Of a stretch of DNA of 21,483 nt, positions 7,303 to 13,402 are shown one piece after another. The DNA is from Treponema sp. UBA1747 (GTDB taxonomy: Bacteria; Spirochaetota; Spirochaetia; Treponematales; Treponemataceae). Positions within the stretch are counted from its first letter, which is position 1, and each line of letters starts with the position of its first letter. Location of the stretch: positions 1 through 21,483 of the forward strand of contig DCHR01000033.1 of NCBI GenBank assembly GCA_002315375.1, read 5' to 3'. The notes under the pieces were generated by a model. That model had not been told where the DNA came from. It worked only from the letters and a program-made list of their open reading frames with translations, and made no database searches. Position numbers and translations under genes: made by a program.

Positions 7303-8784
7303 CTATTCAGTATCTTTTTCATCCAGAATATTATCTTCAGGGAAAACAGAAATCATAGGTTCTACATCTTTATTGTGAATCTTGCGGTCCACATAGTTCT
7401 TTGTTATTTTTGCTACAAGAGGACAAAGAGACAGAACACCAATAAGGTTAGGAATCATCATAAGACCGTTGAAGGTATCTGAAAGGTCCCATGCCAGATC
7501 CAGGCTCATTGTACAGCCGAAGAATACCATTACAACAAAAACAATTTTGTAGATAACCGAAGACTTGTCTCCGAAAAGGTAACCCCAGGCTGTAGCACCG
7601 TAGTGACTCCATCCGAGAACTGTTGAGTATGCGAAAAGAAGAATTGCAATGGCAATAAACATTGGACCTGCTTTTCCGAAGATTGTTCCGAATGCTTCAC
7701 CAACCAGTGCTGATTTAACGCTTTCTGTAACCATTGTACCTGTTCCAAGATCAACAAGGCCTGAAGTCAGAACAACAAGAGCAGTAAGAGTACAAACGAT
7801 GATTGTATCAGCGAATACTTCAAAGATTCCCCACATACCCTGGCGGACAGGTTCTTTTACGTTTGATGATGAGTGAACCATTACGGAAGAACCAAGGCCG
7901 GCTTCGTTTGAGAAGGCACCGCGTTTGAAACCCCATGTAATGGCAAGCTGAAGTCCGTAACCTACAACACCACCGGTTGCAGATTTAGCAGAGAAGGCGC
8001 CTTTGAAGATAGAAACAAAAGCTGCAGGAATTGCAGTAATGTGGCAGCAGATAACAATAAGGGCCCCGATGATATATAAAACAGCCATAACAGGAACCAG
8101 TTTTTCTGTAACAGCTGCAACACGCTTAAGACCACCAAGAATAACAATGGCAGAAAGAATTACAAGGCCGATACCTGTAGCAACCGGTGGAATGTGGAAA
8201 GCTGATTCCATATTTCCGGCAATTGAGTTTACCTGGCTCATGTTACCGATACCAAAACTTGCAAGCAGACAGAAGGCACTGAACAGAACAGCAAGGACAA
8301 TACCTACCCATTTACATCCTTTGTATCCGCCAAGACCGTCTTTAAGGTAGTACATGGCGCCACCGTGCCATTCACCGTTTTCGCCTTTGCGGCGGAAGTA
8401 AATACCAAGAACGTTTTCAGAATAGTTTGTCATCATTCCGAAAATGGCCATAATCCACATCCAGAAAATGGCTCCCGGGCCACCAAGAACGATAGCTGTT
8501 GCAACACCTACAATGTTACCTGTTCCGATTGTTGCAGCCAGAGCAGTACAAAGACTCTGGAACTGGGAAATGGCTTTATTATCTTTATCTGTATGCGCTG
8601 TTACATGTTTGTCTTTGAAAATGGCACCGATTGTATTTTTGATCCAGTGCGCGAATCTTGTAAACTGAAAACCTTTGTTTACGATTGTCATAACAATGCC
8701 TGCAATGAAAAGCAGGGCAATACCGAATGTTCCCCAGACAACGCCGTTTACTGCGTTGTTGATGTTTGTAATTGTCTCAAGCAT
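7303..8784 (-). CDS. Sodium:alanine/glycine symporter, AGCS family
   Basis: This integral membrane carrier would import alanine or glycine with Na+. The family signature is clear: AISQFQSLCTALAATIGTGN (71-90), followed directly by IVGVATAIVLGGPGAIFWMW (91-110). Other family segments include GAMYYLKDGLGG and WGFKRGAFSNEAGLGSS. Hydrophobic stretches across the 493 residues fit about ten or eleven membrane helices, and the length is normal. A consensus Shine-Dalgarno (AAGGAGG, 8790-8796) lies five bases before the ATG. Directly upstream are a strong terminator hairpin, a possible 16-codon leader peptide and a palindromic site, so expression is likely controlled by attenuation and/or a DNA-binding repressor. 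It diverges from the XRE-FliM/SpoA fusion gene. Alanine versus glycine preference cannot be decided from sequence alone. Confidence 0.92.
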   Translation of the reverse strand: MLETITNINNAVNGVVWGTFGIALLFIAGIVMTIVNKGFQFTRFAHWIKNTIGAIFKDKHVTAHTDKDNKAISQFQSLCTALAATIGTGNIVGVATAIVLGGPGAIFWMWIMAIFGMMTNYSENVLGIYFRRKGENGEWHGGAMYYLKDGLGGYKGCKWVGIVLAVLFSAFCLLASFGIGNMSQVNSIAGNMESAFHIPPVATGIGLVILSAIVILGGLKRVAAVTEKLVPVMAVLYIIGALIVICCHITAIPAAFVSIFKGAFSAKSATGGVVGYGLQLAITWGFKRGAFSNEAGLGSSVMVHSSSNVKEPVRQGMWGIFEVFADTIIVCTLTALVVLTSGLVDLGTGTMVTESVKSALVGEAFGTIFGKAGPMFIAIAILLFAYSTVLGWSHYGATAWGYLFGDKSSVIYKIVFVVMVFFGCTMSLDLAWDLSDTFNGLMMIPNLIGVLSLCPLVAKITKNYVDRKIHNKDVEPMISVFPEDNILDEKDTE

Positions 8785-8809
8785 GAGAACCTCCTTAAGA
8801 GATAGAGTT

Positions 8810-8850
8810 AAAAAAAAGGGGCAGAATTTGCTTTTAACAAATTCTGCCCC
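8810..8850 (-). terminator. Terminator/attenuator hairpin in the symporter leader
   Basis: A perfect 13-bp stem (GGGGCAGAATTTG at 8818-8830 with its complement at 8838-8850) has a 7-base loop. On the minus strand it is followed by eight T residues (8810-8817). It ends about 14 bases upstream of the symporter ribosome binding site, so readthrough is needed for symporter expression from any upstream promoter. No known riboswitch core was recognised. On the plus strand only three T residues follow. Confidence 0.7.
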
Positions 8851-8890
8851 TTTGCAGTTGCTTTATTATGGGATATTTTACGGGAAAAAT

Positions 8891-8941
8891 CTAGTGACAA
8901 TCCTGCATTTCAGCAAGATTTTTCTTCTGCTTCTTTATCAC
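8891..8941 (-). CDS. Possible 16-residue leader peptide upstream of the symporter
   Basis: A GTG codon at 8941 is preceded by GGAG with a five-base gap. It opens a frame reading MIKKQKKNLAEMQDCH before TAG. The frame lies between the palindromic site and the terminator hairpin. It could be a regulatory leader peptide, but it is lysine-rich rather than rich in alanine or glycine. A frame this short can arise by chance, so support comes only from the good ribosome binding site and its position. Confidence 0.25.
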   Translation of the reverse strand: MIKKQKKNLAEMQDCH

Positions 8942-8973
8942 AAATTCTCCTTTCCGTTTACAATTTTCTAATT

Positions 8974-9003
8974 TATAATCTACCTGTAGTAGATTATATC
9001 TAC
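8974..9003. promoter_or_regulatory. Palindromic operator-like site between symporter and XRE-FliM gene
   Basis: TATAATCTAC (8974-8983) is repeated as a perfect inverted copy (8989-8998) across five bases. A further GTAGAT-TAT-ATCTAC palindrome spans 8989-9003, so the core ATCTAC occurs three times in alternating orientation. On the minus strand the arms contain TATAAT boxes, so a bound protein would block the symporter promoter. The divergent XRE fusion is the obvious candidate binder, though this is inference. Confidence 0.55.
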
Positions 9004-9092
9004 AATCTGTCGGGTGACTAAGGTCAGATTTCTGTTATAGTAAACGTAAGCTTGAATCTGGCGGTGGCCGCGCCAAACAAAAGAGGTATTTT

Positions 9093-10456
9093 ATGAACCC
9101 GAAAAAACAGGAAACTTTATCAATCAACTTAGAACAAAACTGAATCTTACACAGAAAGCACTGGCAGAAAAGGTCAATGTAACAGACAAAGCCGTAAGTA
9201 AATGGGAACGGGGCGAAGGACTTCCCGACATTTCAGTAATGCAAAGCCTGTCTGAAACTCTTGGCGTGACTATCGAAGAAATAATGAACGGTGAAGAAAA
9301 CAAACCCCTTCAAGACGGAAATACAGTCCTCACTGAAGAACAGCTTATTCAGATGGGTTTAATAGAAGAGCCTAAAAAAGTAAACGGTAAAGAACTGAAG
9401 ATTTATGACTTTACCCGCCCTGATGTTATTTCAAAAAGCCAGATGCGGGAAATCTGGCAGGTTGGAGAAAAGCTTCAGATTCACATAGCGGATAACATCA
9501 ACTTCACCATAAAGCCTACAAGTTCATGGGTTCGCTCTGTAGACGAACTGAACAACAGCGAATTGCTTGCAGCGGCTCCGTCCAACTGTTTTCTTTACAG
9601 CTATCACTATTCTGAAGGCGGAACTGCTATTGAAGTTGACGGAAACCTGGGGAAGGCCATTCTGAAACAGGATTACAAAGAATATCCTGAAGTTACAGAA
9701 TCAGATGTAAAAATCCTGAATGATTTTTACATGGAAAATTTTTCTGAACAGTTTTTTAAAATCCTTTATGAAAGAACTGATTCAAGCGAACAGGGCATTT
9801 CTTTTGAAAACTTCCGTCCGCCTTTAAGCGAAAGCACAAACTACCCTCATTCACTTTATGTGGAACCTTACGGCATGGCCATTCTGCTTTCCATTGAAGC
9901 GGAGGTGGCAGGAACAAAAGGATTCATCAACATTCTCTTCTCACTGCCCTTTATAAATCATCTGGCTTCTGCAGGCTTTTTCAAAAGCAACTCAGGTCCA
10001 AAATGGCACCAGCTTTCGAGCATAAACAGAGCAGTTTCCGGGGAAAATGTTACGGTGGAATTCGGACGTTTTTCTGAAAACGGAATTGAACTTGTAGAAG
10101 GCGAAATTCTCATTATGGACAAAAACTACAAGGATCCAATAAACCTTGTTTATAAAAACCGTGTAATTCATAAAGTTGTGGCCGGAGTTCTTGGCGAGAA
10201 CATGGCCGCCATTATCCAGGAAGACAAACTTAAAGACGAAGAAGTTTTCAAAAGTGAGGATTACATTTCCATAGAACTTGGCAGGGCCCTTTTATCAAAA
10301 GAAGAGCTGGAAAACCTGAAAAAAGATTCTGTTTTTGAGCTGGATTCCTTTACCGGCGAACCATGCAAAATCACACGGAACGGCAAAATTGCCGCCGAAG
10401 GGGAAATCTGTATTGCCGACACAAACTTTGCCATCAGGATTATTAAAATATACTAA
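9093..10456 (+). CDS. XRE helix-turn-helix / FliM-like / double SpoA fusion, apparent frameshift
   Basis: An ATG at 9093 has GAGG before it but opens only MNPKKQETLSINLEQN before TGA. One extra A in the A6 tract at 9102-9107 restores a 454-residue protein starting MNPKKTGNFINQLRTKLNLT. This gives a complete XRE helix-turn-helix (about 8-62, including VTDKAVSKWERG). As it stands, the intact frame has no ATG, GTG or TTG before 9239, which would cut off most of the DNA-binding domain. In restored numbering, residues 100-290 resemble the FliM core: IYDFTRPDVISKSQMREIW (104-122), then YVEPYGMAILLSIEAEV. SpoA-like domains follow at about 319-377 (VTVEFGR) and 391-453 (ISIELGR; ending NFAIRIIKI). 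LTEEQLIQMG near 80 faintly resembles the FliM CheY-binding motif. I infer a regulator built on flagellar-switch parts. Domain calls are from recognised patterns. Confidence 0.72.
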
Positions 10457-10526
10457 ATAAGAATACGATTTAATGAAAACATTTTCAAATGCACACTTAT
10501 TTTTCTAAAGGAGCGAGAAAACAAGT

Positions 10527-10636
10527 CAAACAACACGCGAGCAAGGACAATGGAGTACCGTGGGCAAGGAGTCGAGCGAAGCGAGCGACGGGGACCCGCG
10601 GGAGGACTCCATTGGCCATTGCGTGAGTGGTGTTTG
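10527..10636. repeat. Long GC-rich imperfect hairpin between convergent genes
   Basis: The left arm starts CAAACAACAC (10527) and ends CAATGGAGT (10556). The right arm (10606-10636) is its imperfect reverse complement, with about 25 of 31 positions matching. The interior is strongly GC-rich, with GTCGAGCGAAGCGAGCGAC and a weaker CCGTGGGC/CCCGCGGG pairing. It lies between the stops at 10456 and 10666. It could serve as a shared terminator or be a palindromic mobile repeat. No open reading frame of note and no transposase lie inside. Confidence 0.6.
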
Positions 10637-10665
10637 GTTTATTTAATCGCCCATTTATAAAAATG

Positions 10666-11484
10666 TTATAACGCCCCTACCGGGCAGTTTCGCACACATT
10701 CATTACATGAAATGCATTCTGTCCCGTTTTTGCGTTTACGGGAGTTGTCAGTAACATCCACATCCATAGGACAGACTTTTTTACACTTACCGCAGGAAAT
10801 GCATTTTTCTTTATCGCATTTAATTCTGAATAAAGTAAAATAGCTCATTGGTTTTAAGAAAACAGTAATCGGACAGACATATTTGCAGAAAGCACGATTA
10901 TCCTTAAATAGAAATGCCAGGAGAATTCCCGCTGCGTAATAAACCACATTTCCAATTACAAAAGCCCAGAACATAATGCGTTCGATATTTGCCGCATGAG
11001 CAAGAAAAAGAGCTGCTACAAAAACAAAGGAAATCGCAAACATTATGTAACGGATCCAGCCGATTTTCTTTCGGGGTCCGGCCGGAACTTTATATGGCAG
11101 AAAATCCAGAACCATGGCAGTCCAGCAGGCATAACCGCACCACCCTCTTGCAAAAACCAGAGGTCCAAAAATCTTGGCAATGGCATAATGAATTACTGCG
11201 GCCTGAAAGCTTCCTGTAAAAAGATAATACCAGAAGCCTTCGATCTGCATGTTTTCTTTCCCAAAGAAGCCCAGAAAAACCAGCATATAGAGCCCTACAA
11301 GAAGCTGGGTAACACGGCGGGCATTTTTTACATTCAGGGCAAACAGAAGAAGTCCCAGAAAAATGGAAAATCCGATATAAGAAAAATTTATAAAGAAGAA
11401 GAAATTTCCTTTAAGCTGCCAGAGGGTAACAGCAATTGCTTCAAAAAGAAGAAGCATAAAAAACGGCATAATAAACTTTTTCAT
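10666..11484 (-). CDS. Membrane 4Fe-4S ferredoxin protein, NapH/CcoG-like
   Basis: The protein (272 residues) appears to carry about six membrane helices (near 5-22, 29-50, 58-74, 88-108, 145-163 and 170-193) followed by a cytoplasmic double-cluster ferredoxin domain. Cysteine pairs lie beside the helices: C116/C120 in RGWCGYACW and C200/C204 in FCKYVCP. The tail has C228, C231, C234 and C238 (CISCGKCKKVCP) and C257, C260, C263 and C267 (CISCNECVRNCP). This is the layout of NapH, CcoG and NosR-type proteins, which move electrons at the membrane. No partner oxidoreductase is adjacent, so the electron donor and acceptor are unknown. The start has no Shine-Dalgarno and a TATAAT box lies eight bases upstream. 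The protein ends directly after the second cluster. Confidence 0.82.
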   Translation of the reverse strand: MKKFIMPFFMLLLFEAIAVTLWQLKGNFFFFINFSYIGFSIFLGLLLFALNVKNARRVTQLLVGLYMLVFLGFFGKENMQIEGFWYYLFTGSFQAAVIHYAIAKIFGPLVFARGWCGYACWTAMVLDFLPYKVPAGPRKKIGWIRYIMFAISFVFVAALFLAHAANIERIMFWAFVIGNVVYYAAGILLAFLFKDNRAFCKYVCPITVFLKPMSYFTLFRIKCDKEKCISCGKCKKVCPMDVDVTDNSRKRKNGTECISCNECVRNCPVGAL

Positions 11485-11492
11485 AATGATTC

Positions 11493-11498
11493 ATTATA
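11493..11498 (-). promoter_or_regulatory. Predicted -10 box of the membrane ferredoxin gene
   Basis: TATAAT on the minus strand ends eight bases before the ATG at 11484, with no ribosome binding site between. A palindrome (CGGTTT/AAACCG) lies just upstream at about 11502-11518. The -35 region is weak. A leaderless message is possible. Confidence 0.4.
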
Positions 11499-11518
11499 TC
11501 ACGGTTTATATAAAACCG

Positions 11519-11548
11519 AAAAAAAATCCCGGCAAGAATATGCCGGGA
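11519..11548 (-). terminator. Intrinsic terminator of ilvD
   Basis: A perfect 8-bp stem (TCCCGGCA at 11527-11534, TGCCGGGA at 11541-11548) with a 6-base loop is followed on the minus strand by eight T residues. It lies about 95 bases after the ilvD stop. Confidence 0.75.
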
Positions 11549-11555
11549 AACAGTC

Positions 11556-11636
11556 GCAGGCTAAAGCCTGCTTACCGAGTTTCGCTTTGGTCGCAAGAGG
11601 CTCCCATTTTTACTTCGTAAAAAACAGCAAAACTCG
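11556..11636. repeat. Hairpin cluster in the ilvD 3' region
   Basis: Three inverted repeats lie between the ilvD stop and its terminator. They are GCAGGCT-AA-AGCCTGC (11556-11571), an outer 11-bp near-perfect pair CGAGTTTCGCT/AGCAAAACTCG (11576-11586 with 11626-11636), and TTTTTAC-TTC-GTAAAAA nested inside it (11607-11623). They may stabilise the 3' end of the transcript. No gene is visible here. Confidence 0.45.
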
Positions 11637-11643
11637 CGCCTTT

Positions 11644-13332
11644 CTATTCAAGAATTGCTCCCTTGTCAGCAGAGCTAACAAGCTTAGCATAGCGAGCCAG
11701 GTAACCTGTTTTTACTTTTGGTTCAGGGCATACCCATTTTGCCTTGCGTTCTGCCAGAACTTCATCGCTTACATCCAGATGGATTTTGTAGTTGTTGATA
11801 TCCAGAGTAATCATGTCTCCTTCTTCAACCAGAGCGATTGGTCCGCCTACTGCAGCTTCAGGTGAACAGTGACCGAGAGAAGCACCGCGTGTAGCACCAG
11901 AGAAGCGTCCGTCAGTAATGAGGGCAACCTGTTTATCAAGTCCCTGTCCTGCAAGAGCAGCTGTAACTGCCAGCATTTCGCGCATACCAGGACCTCCTTT
12001 TGGACCTTCGTAACGGATTACTACAACGTCACCTGCTTTAATCTGTGCTTTCTGAACAGCTTCCATTGCTTCAGATTCATCGTTGAATACGCGTGCTGGA
12101 CCTGTGTGGAGCATAAGTTCTTTTGCACAGGCAGAGCGTTTTACAACTGTACCGTTTGGTGCCAGGTTTCCGAAGAGGATTGCAATACCACCGTTGTCGC
12201 TGAATGGATTTTCAATTGGACGGAGGATTTCAGGGTTTCTGTTTTTTACACCAGCAATATTTTCTGCAATTGTTTTTCCTGTTGCTGTGATGAGTGATGT
12301 GTTGATCAGGTTCTTCTTTGCAAGTTCTGCAAGAACAGCCTGAACACCACCTGCATCGTCCAGTTCGCACATAAATGTGTGACCGGCTGGAGCCAGGTGA
12401 CAGAGGTTTGGTGTTCTGTTAGAAATTTCATTTACTTCGTGAAGGTCAATGTCGATTCCGGCTTCGTGAGCAATAGCAGGAAGGTGAAGCATTGTGTTTG
12501 AAGAACATCCCAGAGCCATATCAGCTGCAAGACCGTTTCTGAAGTTTTCTGCAGTCATCATATCGCGGGCTGTGATTCCTTTTTTGTAAAGATTCATAAC
12601 AGCCATACCTGCGTGTTTTGCCAGAGCAATACGTTCGCCTGTAACTGCAGGAATTGTTCCGTTTCCTGGGAGACCAAGACCAAGAACTTCTGTAAGACAG
12701 TTCATAGAGTTTGCTGTGAACATACCTGAACAGGCACCACAACCAGGACATGCACGGTGTTCCATTTCTTTAAGCTGGGCTTCTGTTACTTTACCAACAG
12801 CAAGACCGCCTACTGCTTCGAACATATCTGTAAGTGAAAGATTTTTTCCTGAGTAAGGGTTTGTAGGATCATTTCCGGCCAGGTGACCAGGCATCATTGG
12901 ACCGCCTGAAACAAATACTGTAGGCAGGTTCAGACGGGCAGCAGCCATAAGCATACCAGGAACGATTTTGTCACAGTTCGGGATCATAACGAGGGCATCA
13001 AACTGATGTGCCTTTGCAACACATTCAACAGAGTCGGCAATAAGCTCACGTGTAACCAGGGAATATTTCATTCCTTCGTGACCCATAGCAATACCGTCAC
13101 AAACACCGATTGCAGGGAATTCAATTGGAGTTCCGCCGGCCATACGTACACCGGCTTTTACTGCTTCTGCAATTCTGTCCAGTTCAATATGTCCCGGAAT
13201 CAGTTCATTCTTTGCACAGATAATTCCAACCATTGGCTGGGCCAGTTCTTCATCAGTGTAACCTGAAGCGTAATAAAGTGAACGGTGTGGAGCACGTGCT
13301 GTGCCCATACATGCGTTGTCAGATTTTTTCAT
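11644..13332 (-). CDS. ilvD: Dihydroxy-acid dehydratase
   Basis: IlvD removes water from 2,3-dihydroxy-isovalerate and 2,3-dihydroxy-3-methylvalerate to give the 2-oxo acid precursors of valine, leucine and isoleucine. It carries an iron-sulfur cluster. The 562 residues match the family throughout: GGTPIEFPAIGVCDGIAMGH (67-86), PNCDKIVPGM with C120, VSGGPMMPG, and CPGCGACSGMFTANSMNCLT with C201 (195-214). Near the N-terminus it has IPGHIEL (45-51) where the other class has a cysteine, so it resembles the E. coli type, usually 4Fe-4S and oxygen-labile, which suits an anaerobe. GAGG (13339-13342) precedes the ATG. It is transcribed alone with its own terminator, separate from both acetolactate synthase genes. 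No ilvC is present in the window. Confidence 0.95.
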   Translation of the reverse strand: MKKSDNACMGTARAPHRSLYYASGYTDEELAQPMVGIICAKNELIPGHIELDRIAEAVKAGVRMAGGTPIEFPAIGVCDGIAMGHEGMKYSLVTRELIADSVECVAKAHQFDALVMIPNCDKIVPGMLMAAARLNLPTVFVSGGPMMPGHLAGNDPTNPYSGKNLSLTDMFEAVGGLAVGKVTEAQLKEMEHRACPGCGACSGMFTANSMNCLTEVLGLGLPGNGTIPAVTGERIALAKHAGMAVMNLYKKGITARDMMTAENFRNGLAADMALGCSSNTMLHLPAIAHEAGIDIDLHEVNEISNRTPNLCHLAPAGHTFMCELDDAGGVQAVLAELAKKNLINTSLITATGKTIAENIAGVKNRNPEILRPIENPFSDNGGIAILFGNLAPNGTVVKRSACAKELMLHTGPARVFNDESEAMEAVQKAQIKAGDVVVIRYEGPKGGPGMREMLAVTAALAGQGLDKQVALITDGRFSGATRGASLGHCSPEAAVGGPIALVEEGDMITLDINNYKIHLDVSDEVLAERKAKWVCPEPKVKTGYLARYAKLVSSADKGAILE

Positions 13333-13402
13333 AACAAACCTCGATTTATAATAATTTAAGAATCTTTAAAAATAATTAATAACTTAAGTATATATTAACT
13401 TA

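Noticed and set aside
8800..9000. Glycine riboswitch upstream of the symporter
   Set aside because: The position and the terminator would fit, but I cannot find the conserved glycine aptamer core on the minus strand.
9093..9143. Separate upstream peptide MNPKKQETLSINLEQN before the XRE-FliM gene
   Set aside because: Adding one A joins this start exactly to a typical XRE sequence, so it is better read as the broken start of that gene than as an independent leader peptide.
10527..10636. Insertion sequence or retron at the long hairpin
   Set aside because: There is no transposase or reverse transcriptase nearby and no target-site duplication was seen; only the palindrome itself can be supported.
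10996..11865. 289-codon plus-strand open frame across the membrane ferredoxin and ilvD ends
   Set aside because: It is antisense to two strongly supported genes and crosses their terminator; its lysine- and serine-rich translation matches no family I know.
11644..13332. Loss of a cluster cysteine in IlvD (IPGHIEL instead of a cysteine-containing motif)
   Set aside because: E. coli IlvD has the same PGH arrangement, so this marks a known enzyme class rather than a defect.
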